The translations under genes and the position numbers were made by a program. The notes under the pieces are model-generated. The model saw only the letters and a list, made by a program, of their open reading frames with translations, did no database searches and had not been told where the DNA came from. A stretch of DNA of 64,000 bases, taken from contig JANTQA010000063.1 in NCBI GenBank assembly GCA_027625915.1, positions 5,537,501 to 5,601,500 of the forward strand, written 5' to 3'. This document shows, in pieces, positions 1 through 11,459 of the stretch (its first letter is position 1; the number at the start of each line of letters is the position of its first letter). This DNA is from Anaeramoeba flamelloides (taxonomy: Eukaryota > Metamonada > Anaeramoebidae).

Positions 1-3000
1 TTCTCTATTTTCTCATCCATTTCAAATTTTCCAAGAATTGGCCGAGTTATTTTTTTCAAAGGACCACCTCTTCTTCGAGAATTTTCTTTTGGTAATTTTT
101 TTTTTTTAAGTTTCTTTTTCACCCAAACATCAATTTGAGATTGATGTTTAACATATTCAAGATCTTTTTCAATTTTGGATTTATTTTTTTTGTGTTGTAA
201 TTGTAATTCTTTTTTTGTAATTTCAGGTTTAAGGTCTACAACGATTATTGAAATATTATCTGAACTTGAAGATAGAAGAGCAAAATTTCTCAAGATGATA
301 GCAGCCTGAATAGGATTTTTAATTTTTAAAACTAAATCAACCGCTTCTTGGTCTGAGATAACATCCCAAATACCATCACATGCAAGAATTAAATAACGGT
401 CTTCTTCTGTTAAGTCAAGTTTTGATAGATAGGGGAAATGTGTTACATATGGCTGGAATGGCAGATCACCAAAGGAACGCGAAATCCCCAACCCCGAATT
501 TATTCTTAAGTCTTCTGTAACAACGCCGCCATAGTCTCTAATTCTTTTCCTTTCTTTGGGCAAACAAGGCTTATGATCAACAGACATTCTAAATGCTTTA
601 CCAGATCGACATAGAACACATCTTGAATCGCCTAAATTACCACAATAAATACTATTTCCCAGAATATTGACAACAATTCCTGTAGCGCCGCTATTTTCAT
701 TTTTTGCATTAAGCTTTTCATTTATTTCATTAAAAGTTTCAAAATAAAGATCAAATATTTTTTTGTCATCTGAATATATGTCTTCCTTTTCTTGATTTAA
801 TTTTTCAAGTTTTTTTAAAAATTTTTTTGATAAATTATTTCCAATATAATGTGCCGCTTCTCTACCACCTAAAGGAATAAGAGAAATAAGATTGTATAAA
901 TAATCAAATATGAGAAAATTAATTTTTTTTGAATATAATTCAAAAATTTAAAAAAAAAAAAAAAAAAAAAGACGAAAAACAAAAAACAAAAAACAAAAAC
1001 AAAAAACAAAAAACAAAAACAAAAAACAAAAACAAAAACAAAAAACAGAAAACAAAAAACAATTAAACGAAAAAAAATTAAACAAAAATAAATTAGACAA
1101 AAAACAAAAAACAAAAAAAAAAACAAAAAAATAAGAAAATAAATGAATAAAAATCTTACCATGGCCATCATAAACAGCAAAAAAGTTCCAATCAACATTA
1201 TTACCGAAATTCAATTTAATATCAATTGAATCTTCCATTGTAGGTCTTCTACCTTGAGTTTCTGAATAACCAACTGCAAATTTGGAATTTTCTTTCTGAA
1301 AAACGATTGGGCGGCATAAAGAATTTTCAAGATTCTCATTTGACAAAACTTCTTCTAATTTTGAGAAATAATCATTATTTTTTTTATTTTTTTTATTTTT
1401 TTCATTTTCATTAACAATTGCTTGAACTTCTTCCAAGCCTTCTCTAACACTTGAACTATTAATTACCTTTTCAAAAGTTGATTTGTCGATTTCTTTCTCT
1501 TCGACATAATTTGGATTTATTAAGGAATTTACATTCACTGGTTTAGATTTTTCATGTTTTTCAATTTTTTTTAAAAGCTTTTCAAAATCTTCATTGAGGC
1601 TATTACCTTCAATTGTTAAATATTGTAAAGTCGTTGACTGCTTCAGTCCCATTAAATCAACGTTTTTAAAATTATTATTACTTAATTTTAAAGTTTTAAT
1701 ATTTATAAATGAATTAAATATTTCTTTTTGGAATTCTTTGAATTTGTTATGTGACAGATCTAATTCCTTTAAATTGGTAAAATTCATCCATTTTTCATCT
1801 AATAGATACAATTTATTATAACTAAAATCCAAAATTATACTCGGTATTCTTAAAGTGTTATTTAATTTTGGCAAGGAAAGGGGCAATTTTGTCAAATTAT
1901 TATCAGATAAATTTAAATTAGTTAACGATCTCATATAGCCCAGGGCTTCAGAAATTTCATAAATTTTGTTTGAACTTGCATTTAATTCATTTAAAAACAT
2001 TAAATTTGAAATTCCACTTGGTATGCGCCGAATTTTACACCCGCCAATTAATAAAGTTGTCAATTTTGGAATTGTAAATAATTCCTTTGGAAAAATTTCA
2101 AATCTATTTTAATTATTATTTTAATAAAGTAAAATATGCAAATTATGGTTAATAAATTGTTTTCGAATCAAGAGTTTTAAGAGAGATGTAAAAAATATCT
2201 CATTTGGGATTAAAATCTTTGATCTTGAGGAAACTACCTAAGCAGTATACCAACCAGCCCCTGACATCTAGTTAAAAGGTGTTTTAGCTGATTCGTATGT
2301 AGAGGTATTGAGTTTCAAAGTTTTTTTTAAAATAAAATTTTCTCATTTTTCAGGTACTTTTACTTTTTTTGTTTATGCTTCATCAGTTTAATTTATTTTA
2401 CTTCTTATTTTCAAGAAATTTGATTTCTTTTTTTTTTTTTATTGTTTTTGGTAAATTCAAAAAAAGAGTTTTTTGAAATAAAAATTGACAAATTAATTAA
2501 AAGAACATTATTTTGAAAAAATTGATACAATAAATCTGATTGAAACAAAAGATATGTCTTTTTTTTAGAAAAGATTTATGATTTAATAAAATATTAAAAA
2601 GATAAATCAGGAAAAGATTTTGTCAAAATAAAATTTTTCAAAATTTACTCAAAAAAAAAAAATAATAAAGAAGAATATTTTATTTTCTTATTAAATATTC
2701 AAAAAATATATGTTTTTTGGATTGATACTCCCGAAGTGAAGAAATAATAAATTTTATTAAAAAAAGGAAATGTTTTATTTATTAACAAATCTGGAAATGA
2801 AGGAATCCCTTCAATTATCGACCAATCTCGGTTAATAACACATTAAGTAGTTTCTTTCTAAAACTGTTTTTTTTTTTATAAAGGGATCGAAGAATCCTGG
2901 AATTTTAGTATCAGATTATTAATTTATATTTTTAACAAAAAAAAATAGATATTAGAACAGCTATTTGAAATTTTAGTTTTTGGATTCGAAAAAACTCAAA

Positions 3001-4605
3001 AATGATTATAAAAATAAAGAATTTTTTATTGTGAAAATCGATATTAAAAAATGTTTTGATACAATTAGTTATATATTAATTCATTATGCATTCGATTAAA
3101 AATATTAAAAATGAAAAAAATAAATGTTGGTTACCGACATATTATAAAAAAGAAAGAATAGGATTTTATCACGGAGACCCTCTTTCTCCTTTAATATTTG
3201 GATTTATCAGCGATTTTTTAATAGAAAAAATTAACCATCTAATAAAGTATGTTCAAATGTTTGTAGATGATTTGATTTTGATAATGAAATAATCGATATC
3301 AGAAATTGATAAACAATTAATAATAATTTATAAATTTATCCAAGAATTTGTCAATGAATCCAAACACTGATAAAAAATCAAAATCAAATAATTAATCCAA
3401 AATTAAATATCTAGGAATTTGACTAGAAAAAAGAAAAACACTTTCAAAAAAACTTCAAAAAAGTAAACGATAACTTTAAAAAAATAAAAATAATTTTTAG
3501 CCAACAAAAATTAGCCAATGGGATAAAAATATAAATGATTAAATCCATATCAATGTAAGTCAATTATTCAATGGTTTAGTTTTTTTTTAATTTGTTTCTA
3601 AAATATATTAACTCAATTTACGTTTGGTTAAATTAAAAAGTAACAAAATTTTTAAAAATTAATCCACATTCTCCAAGAATAATTTATAAAACTGTAGCAA
3701 AAATTGATCAATCCCGAATTTCAATCTATAAAAGAAGATTCACACTCAAAAAGACATTAAAAACTTTTGGGGTTTGAACACATATCAGACAAATTAAAAT
3801 TTTCCAAAAAAAAAATGAAAATATTAATTGGGAAATAGAAAACTTGAAATTATCAAGAACTAAATCTAAATCACTATTAGAACAAAATTTAATAATAAAT
3901 ATAGTTCTGTACAGAAAGGTCAAGAATATTTAAAAACTATTAGGTATAATTAATAATATCAATAAACAGTCCTGTTGTAAAGTGTTGTAGAGTGTGGCAG
4001 GTTTTTTTGAGTTTTCTATTTATTTGTGAAGTGTTCTAGGTTTTTTTTAATTTTCTGTTTTATTCTGTAAAGTGTTCTAGGTTTTTTTTAATTTTTGAAA
4101 TAAACAGAAAATTTTAATAAATTTTCGGTTTATTTCAAAAAGTAAAAAAAACCTAACGAAAATCTATCGATATTACAAATAAACAGAAAACTCAAGAAAG
4201 GCTAATGAAAGTGTCCGTAGAGTGCCTTAAAGTGCTGTCGAGTGCCTAGGTTTTCTTGAGGTTTTCTATTTTATTTGTGAAGTGTTCTAGGTTTTTTTTA
4301 ATTTAAGAAATTAACCGAAAATTTATTTATTTTTCTTTTTATTTCAAAAATTAAAAAAAACCTAACGAATTTAAGAGAAAATTAATTTCATCCGTTCAAA
4401 ACAAAAAAAAAGATTAATAATTCATTTCTTAACATAAAATTTTTTAAAAAAATTTGATCTCACTGAAAAAATTTTCTTTTCTGAGGTTTCTTCGTCGATC
4501 AGAATTTTTTGATATTTTGCATCTACAAAATAAGAAATTAAGTTCAGAATATCACCAATAAAATATTTAAATATTTTGCCCTGTTACTGTGAAAGACTCA
4601 TCCCT

Positions 4606-4642
<37 letters not shown>

Positions 4643-6002
4643 GTATAAAAAAAGAAATAGAATATAATTTAAAAATAAACAAAATAAATTATTACCTATT
4701 AAAAGACAAATTTAAAAAATTTAATTTTTTCAATTCCGACATTGAACAGCCAATTTCAGCGATTAAATTATTACTTAAATTTATTTTCATCAAACCAAAA
4801 ATATGTGTCAACCCTCTAGGAAAAGTATCTAATTGGTTAGAGGACAAATCAACTTCTATGAAATAATGTAAGGTTGAAATCTTTTCAGAAACAAAGTTAA
4901 TTTTATTTTTAGGAGCATTCAAAATCATTAAGCGTTGTAAATTTTCAATTTCGTTGGGTATGTGAGTCAGTTGGTTATTTGAGATTGATATTTTTTTGAG
5001 GCCCGTAGCGCCTTTTAAAAATTGTTGTGAAAAATGTTTAATTTTGTTATGAGACAAATCCAATTCAAACAGAGATTGAAGATTCGAAAAGTCGTCCAAA
5101 TCTAAATCCGTGATCTGGTTCCGAGCCAAGTGCAACTTTTGAAGTGCTTTCATTTGAGCCGCGGCTTTGGGGAACTGTGTAAGCAAGTTATCCGAAAGGT
5201 TTAATTCTGTGATTTGTAAAGTGCCAAGCTCTATTGGCAGATCGCTCAATTTGTTCCTTTGCAAATCTAATCGAACCAACCCCTTCAGCCTTGAGAGCTT
5301 TGGTGACAGATCCGTGATTAAATTGGTTCGAAGATCCAGTGTTCGTAGATTTACTAAGAGGCCACAGCTATCAGGGATTTTAGCAATGGAATTGGATGTG
5401 ATTTGAAGCTCAACAAGCGACGTCACTTCAAATAATGCTAAGCTGGGGAATTGTTGGAAATCGTTACACGCCAAGGACAGGCTTTTTAACGACTCCAATT
5501 TGTTAAAACTTTTTGGTAACTTTTTGAGCCAGTTGCCCCCGATCCTGAGTGCTTGCAAGTTTTTTAATTCGCAAATGCACTCTGGAAATTCTTCAAAGGA
5601 ATTCCGATACAGATCTAATTCAATAAGGTTTTTTAACTGTGAAAACTCTGTAGGTAGTGTGCTTATTTTGTTCACACTCAAGACTAAATGCTCTAATTTG
5701 TCTAATTTGCTGATGGCAGCGGGAATGCTTGCGATCTTGTTATTGGTCATGTTCAGGGACTTAAGCCCAATGATTTTAAATAAATTCTTCGGCAATTTCT
5801 TCACCCCGTTGTGGCCCCAATTCAAACACTCCAAGGTGCCTTTTTTAAAGAGAACACGTGGCAAGTCTTGTATGTTATTTAAATTCAAAGTCAAACTTTT
5901 GAGGTTTTGGTAAAACTTGATTAACGATGGTAATTTTTGTAGTTCCAGGCCAGTAAGATCCAAGACCTCAGAATATACTGGATCTCTTAAAAGGTTTCCC
6001 AT
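1..6002 (-). CDS. LRR-PP2C protein phosphatase (PHLPP-like), 3' end outside window
   Basis: Predicted Mg/Mn-dependent Ser/Thr phosphatase with a leucine-rich-repeat front end. Exons on the minus strand are 6002..4696, 2103..1160 and 868..<1, joined by introns with GT-AG ends and matching phase. The first junction restores an LRR across NLSFN-R-FEIFP; the second restores the PP2C motif DGHGG. About 435 residues of exon 1 and the first 180 of exon 2 are 22-23-residue LRRs. A charged linker follows, then a PP2C domain with all core motifs visible: RRPTMEDS, VYDGHGG, SGATG, GNLGDSR, GLGISRSFGD, ACDGIWDV and DNISIIVV, so it should be active. The start MGNLL places Gly at position 2, compatible with N-myristoylation, though this is inferred. 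No PH domain is seen, unlike animal PHLPP. At least 1,039 residues are encoded and the C-terminus runs off the window. Family call firm; substrate unknown. Confidence 0.9.
869..1159 (-). other. Intron 2 of the LRR-PP2C gene, with an A5-7C tandem array
   Basis: Donor GTAAGA and acceptor TTTAG interrupt the glycine codon in the PP2C motif DGHGG. Most of the intron (about 950..1130 on the plus strand) is an irregular run of AAAAACA/AAAAAACA units, which is U-rich with spaced G in the transcript. Reading frames through this array are spurious. Confidence 0.85.
2450..3960 (+). mobile_element. Degenerate LINE (non-LTR retrotransposon) reverse transcriptase fragment
   Basis: Translated pieces in several frames match the order of a LINE reverse transcriptase: GNVLFINKSG near 2765, NYRPIS near 2815 (fingers), VKIDIKKCFD near 3040 (motif A), GDPLSPLIF near 3175 (motif B), FVDDL near 3260 (the DD of motif C, in F-x-DD form) and KYLGI near 3405 (motif D/E region). 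The stretch to about 3950 has weaker thumb-like coding, for example QEYLKTIRYN. Frameshifts and stops show it is dead. It lies antisense to its host gene inside an intron. No 5' end, EN domain or poly-A tail is seen, so both limits are approximate. Confidence 0.75.
3960..4385. repeat. Foldback repeat cluster, GTGTTCTAGGTTTTTTTTAAT family
   Basis: Contains hairpin arms such as TAGGTTTTTTTTAATTTTTG and its inverted partner ending AAAAAAAACCTA, with spacers of the GTGAAGTGTTCTAGG and AGTGCCT types. The same words recur near 9.8-9.96 kb, 19.75-20.56 kb and 49.1 kb, so this is a dispersed family. Confidence 0.7.
4606..4647. repeat. Microsatellite (TA)n-(TATG)n
   Basis: A run of TA dinucleotides passes into four TATG units. 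It lies in the large intron just downstream of the LRR exon donor. Confidence 0.9.
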
Positions 6003-6539
6003 TTGAAAAATTTTATTTTATTTTTTAATTAAAAAGAAAAAAAAAGTTACAAAGGAAAAGTAGTGGAGCTCTCAAAAAAAAAAAAAAGAAAAAAAAAAGG
6101 AAAAAAGTTAAAAAATGATTCCATTTTTATTGTTTGTGATTTCAACAGAAAATAGGTTGGTTCTTGTTTGGTTTTGAATAAAGAGAAATTGGTAATTAAT
6201 TGTTTGTTAAAATTAAGAATTTTCCAGTCTTATTTCGCGATTTTTCTCTAATTTTGAAAGAAAAAATATATTTTTTTGGAAAATTTTTTAGAAGAACTGA
6301 AGATGAGGGTTTACAACAAAGAATGTAATTTGTTTTTGTTTATTCACCTAATGAAGTTGGAGTTTTCATATTCCTTTTACCAACAAAGTACGAATAGGTT
6401 GAAAACATTTCTGATTATATTAATTAATATTTGGGCAACATTACTTTGTTTGTTGAAAGTAAAAGTGTATTTATAAGATAAGCCTGATAGAATATTTTAA
6501 GGTACAAGCACAGATTATGGTTAAGTGCTGATTTAAATA

Positions 6540-7110
6540 AGATGATATAAACATTAACAGTTACTACGATTCATTTTTAAATATACCTCCTATTTTGAGA
6601 TATACATATTAGGATAGATCCCAAGAAAGTTGTTTTTTTCGGATAATTACTTTTATTTTTTAAATAATAAATTATATTTAAAGAACAATTAATAAGTAAT
6701 AACATACTTGTATAATTTTACTTTTACAGACATTATTACTAATTTCATAGATCTTGCAGACCAATAAAAAAAAATTACAGTTGGTTACACTTTTATGGGA
6801 TAAACTTTATAACGGAATTTAATACATAAAAAAATTTCAAATTAAGATATATATTTTGGTTTTTTTTTAATAAATTATTTTACTCGAATATCAATTTTGT
6901 TCTTTAATTTGTAATTTTTTTTTTGGTATAAATATTTCTTCAATGTTGGTGTCATAAAAGTTGAACTGGTTACAATTAATGTTACAAAATTAAAAAGTAT
7001 TTGACTTGAAAATTAAAAACTATTTTTTATTCCGATCTAGCAACATAAAGATCAAAATAGGAGATATATTGTAAACTAAATAGAATGTAACTGTGGTAAT
7101 TAATACTATG
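6540..7110. repeat. Possible weak foldback element
   Basis: The words TATACCTCCTATTTTGA near 6582 and the inverted TCAAAATAGGAGATATA near 7050 pair imperfectly, and flanking sequence also matches loosely. Decayed and uncertain. Confidence 0.3.
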
Positions 7111-8339
7111 ATTGAATTCCGCTGTTAAATTCAAAAAATACTGATAGTGTAAAGAAAACTGATCTCAAAGAGACAAGAAAATTGTTTTTACAGATTAAGA
7201 ATCAGATTTCCAATTCAATATACAATAATATCTACTTTCAATATCAAATAATTAAAATAATTTTTCTCATCAACCTACTCTTAATGTTGCTGGTAAATGT
7301 TGTACTTTCAAAAATAAAAGAAAAAGAAAATATTTGATATTTAAATTGTTTTCCATAATAATCCTACTCCTACACATTTACAAAAAGTAATGTCTTAATA
7401 TTTTGAGTTTTTTTTACAAAATTTTATTAGTTTTCCAAAAAATATATAATATTTGCAAAGTACTCTGATGGGGAAGGTTCCACGTAAACAAAATTGAGGA
7501 TTCTAAGAGCAAAAAAAAACAATTTAATGATCTAATAAAAATTTTTGAAATATTTAACATTAAAACTTGTTAGATTCAGATTACTAACATAATGTTATCA
7601 TAGACTTTTTCTTTTGTAAAATGCTTCATAAATTGAATTGAATATTAAAAAACTTTAACCAGGCATTGAGGAATACGTTTCTCAATAAAAGGATATTGAG
7701 TTCTCATGTTATTTTACATACACTTCTCAAAAAGAATTTTCATTCTGAGGAAATATGAACCAAAAAATTAGTATTGACACGTCAAAAAAAAACATTTCTA
7801 AAGTGAAAAAAAAAAGTAAAAAATAATATTTAGAGAGATCATTTTCACTAATAATTAGATAATAAAAAAGCTTTTATAGATTTTCAGGTATAATTTAATT
7901 TTATAAAACTTTCTTAACCTTTTAAGGTTATTTTGTTTTAAAGAAATTTACAATCAAAAAATCTATTTTATAGTTTGATTTTACTTTTTTTTTTTGAAAT
8001 TAGAAATTTTTTGTATAATTTCTTTAGAAGGAAAATTCTTTTTGAAAGGTAAAAGTTAAATAACGCAATAACTAAACACTCCCCAACATCGAAAAGAAAT
8101 CATTAAATTTCAAAGACAATACAGTGATTAAAATAATACTGAACCAACCACTTTGATCCGTGTTTCACAATATAATAAGTCTTTTTTTCTTGTTGTTGCA
8201 AGACTAAAAATCCCCAATTCATTCTCCAGCAGTATACCGAAGTTCAAACCAATTTTGAAACTAAAATCCCTGGTTTTTAAGTAAAATTTAAATTAGGAAT
8301 GTAATTTGTTAAAATTTTTATACATTTTCTCATTTTTTT

Positions 8340-10890
8340 AAATTTTTTTGTTTTTACAGAAAATAAAAATTATCATTAAAAATTTACTCTATTTTTTTGA
8401 GAGAAATTTTCCAATTTGATCCTTCATTTTTAGAATTTCTTTGTAAATAAAAGAACTTTAAGAAAAACATACCATATTTACTAGGGTTTTTTGTCCGTTT
8501 ATTTAGTGTATTTGATATATAGGTCTTCTATAAAAAATAATAAAAAAAAACACAATTTTTATTTTGGAACATAAATGAGGTTATTTTCCACACATAATAT
8601 TTTAACAACATGATCATGAATATATTTTAACCAAAAAAAATTAAATATTTGCTAATCTTACCCTTTTAAATAACTTCAATTATATTAAAAAATATTGAAA
8701 AATGAAAGATCTTTGATCAAAAAATATTTTTAAAGATATATTTTACACTTTAGGTTAAAAAAACCAATTTTCCGGTTATATTGAGATTTTTTTTTAATTT
8801 AATAGTAAAAAAGTTGAAAATTTTTTTACTTCAGTGGCTATGATGTAATTTTATTGATTTTTTAAACGTATTGTAAAATTATATTAATATCTCTTAAATA
8901 GATAATCAATTATTTGTCTTTTAAGGGTCGAGTCATAACGGTGAAAATTTTTTTTTCTGAAATGGAAAAAAAATTATAGTAATTATTAGGAGGACCTAAA
9001 ACCAATCAAAAAACAACCAACCTATGATGTACAATCGATCTCCAAAAATCAACAACCAAAAATGAGGATATTTTTAGAAAAAAAGTGCTAAAGATCGACA
9101 CTCAATTTCCAATTAGAATCGTTATGAATTACAATTTTGAAAACAACTGAAGTCAGTATTGAAGTGTCGCTCTTTGGCGCTTTTTGAGATCTCGGTGATT
9201 TTTTTTTATTTTTTTTTCCATTTTTCAAATGAATTATTTTAAAAGAAAGAATTTATATAATTCATACTTGGTCAAATTTAGAGGGTTACAAAATAACCAC
9301 AAATCAGATTAAATCGAATTAAATTGATTGCGAAATTAAGAAAAGCAATTTATTACAAATTAAAGAAATTTAACCCTTTTGGAAATAGAAAATGAGAAAA
9401 GATGAATTTTTTTTTAAAATTTTGATTTTTTGAAATTTCGAACTCTTATAAACTTATTTTTTCTTCGTTAAATTTTTTTTGTTCAAAGAAATCTAATGAA
9501 ATTTTTTTGTTGTTTTTTGGTTTTTTCAACAAAAAGAAGGACTATTTCACAATACCCTTTATCGGTTTCAGTCCATTCCTTGAGTATGGAGTATATTCAC
9601 TGATAATGACTAGACCCTTAAATTAGAAAAAATATTTTTTTTTGATTTTCCATTAGGTTTTCCAGAATTTAAAAGAATTGAGTAAAATCAAAGGGATTTT
9701 ACACTATTCTTTTGAATTTTGAAAAAATGCTGTTAGAATTTTTTTAATTTGAGAAATAAAAAGAAAATTTTTTAAATTATCTTTTAATTTCTTAAATTTA
9801 AAAAAAGCTAGGCACTTGACGGACAGTTCCGTTGGGTTTTTTTTTAATTTTTGAAATAAACCTAAGTATATTTAATTTTCTTTATATTTCAAAAATTAAA
9901 AAAAACTAGGTATTCTGTAGCACTTGACGGACGCTTCCTATAGGGTTTCCAGAATTTAAAAGTATAGGGTAAAATCTGTAAGCTATTTCCAAGAAAGTGG
10001 GGCAAATTTATTTTAAAATATATTTATGTACCCATTCTTCAAAAAAGGATTTAAATGTATAAAATTATTTACTGCCATTTATAGATTCTTTATAATAATT
10101 CAATTTGTTTCATAGTATTGTATTACATAAATAAAATATATTAAAATTTTTGATCTCGATTTTATCTGATATTTTTTTATGGTGAAAATTGGTGTTTATT
10201 ATTTTTTTTTTGATCGAAAAAATCATTTTCATAACTTGTATAATCTCAACAAAATTTACAATATAATTAAAAACATATAACTGCGTTTTGTTGTTTAAAA
10301 AATCATTTGTTCCCTTTCCATATTTCCGGTTATTTATTGAAATTGGTCGTACATTGCTTTACCCAAAAAAAGTGCTTTTTTTTTTTTTCATTTTTTGGGA
10401 ATATTTCAACTAACATGTTTTGAATTAAATACATAAGTGGTTGGTTCAATCGGTATAAATATTATACTTTATTTGGTATAGTTGATTATTTGTTACCATC
10501 ACTAAAAAATTTTATTTTTTATGAAATGTAAAAAAAAATTCCCCACTTTTTTGGAAATACCTTATTTTTTCTAACTTCTTTTAAATTCGGGAAAACCGAT
10601 GACTCAGAATATTTATAATAGTTATTTTTTTTTTCATAATTGAGTTTTTTTGGATGAGTAAAGTGTTTTCAAAACTATTAATTATTATCTCTTCAAAGGA
10701 AATCTCCAAAAGTTGAGTTTAACTAAAATTCATTGTCACATCGATTGAAAATTTTTACACCAAAAATAGTCCTTTTTTCCTAGACTTGAGACTTTTAAAA
10801 ATCGTAGTACTATTAACAACGATAAATACAACAGCCTCAAGATTTTTAAGAAACGGGATGTTAATTATTTTGTGAATAAACGTTATTAAC
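8340..10890 (+). repeat. Composite repeat, copy 1; inverted relative to 19.4-20.9 kb
   Basis: Segments match, in inverted orientation and reversed order, the block at 19410..20930. About 8640..8820 corresponds to 20690..20870 (shared words GATCAAAAAATATTTTTAAA and CCAATTTTCC-like). About 9640..9960 carries the same foldback cluster as 19660..20560. About 10580..10860 corresponds to 19410..19690 (shared GATAAATACAACAGCCTCAA, found inverted in the other copy). The first part, 8340..8570, is also an inverted member of a three-copy family. No coding capacity seen. Confidence 0.55.
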
Positions 10891-11459
10891 AATAATGAAA
10901 TGATACTCGAAAGAATAAATTATCTAACTTGAAATTATCTATTATATTTTTTCATACAAGTGAACAGTATTAATTCTTATATAAACTAAATTCAAAGAGT
11001 TTGGGTTCTATGTTTTATGTGAAAATACACATATTATAATGTTTTATTTCGATCTTGCAAATATCTGATATTTTAAAATATAATTCACTATGAAAATCAC
11101 AAAAGCCAAAACATGTGTTGTTGAAAAAAAAACTTTTGAATCAATAAAAATCAAAAATTATAGTCCCTTCTCAAGTTTTTATTTTATCTTTATTTTGTCT
11201 CTCAATGCATAAAAATGAATTTACTTTTTCCAAATCCTCTTAAAAAACAATCAGACTCTCAAAAACCTTTTCAAATTAATAAATTTCCTAAAAAAAAAAA
11301 AAAAGAATTTCTAAATAACGTGTTAAATAAAAAAAATCTAGTAATGTTTGACTACTAATTTAAAGTAGTATTGGTTATTATGAAATTTAATTTTGATTAA
11401 TCCTTTAAAAGATCAAAATTCAAGATAAATTCTTATTTTTTTTTTAATACCCACTGAAA

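Larger units (their letters stand above)
2104..4695 (-). other. Intron 1 of the LRR-PP2C gene (2,592 bp) carrying a LINE fragment and foldback repeats
   Basis: Donor GTAATA lies just after the codons for LNLSFN and acceptor AAAATAG just before FEIFPKELF; the split arginine codon is rebuilt as AGA. The intron holds a degenerate LINE on the opposite strand, a hairpin repeat cluster and a TA/TATG microsatellite. A less AT-rich patch at about 2225..2310 has no recognisable identity. Confidence 0.85.
6003..11459. other. 5.5 kb intergenic region, repeats but no gene seen
   Basis: No open frame has a recognisable protein signature. The short frame at 6276..6476 looks random. The interval holds a weak foldback (about 6540..7110), a stretch near 7970..8100 that recurs near 45360..45500, and the composite repeat at 8340..10890. 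It separates the divergently transcribed LRR-PP2C and FCP1-like genes, so promoters for both must lie at its ends; none is identifiable. Confidence 0.6.

Noticed and set aside
869-1198. Hydrophobic 109-residue frame with many Phe/Leu
   Set aside because: It is a T-rich intron read in another frame; splice sites and PP2C continuity explain the DNA.
3086-3292. RT-like frame as a domesticated gene
   Set aside because: Neighbouring RT motifs are scattered over frames with stops, as expected for a dead LINE in an intron.
5167-5913. Plus-strand frames of 79 and 137 residues
   Set aside because: Antisense shadows of the LRR exon, with no independent domain.
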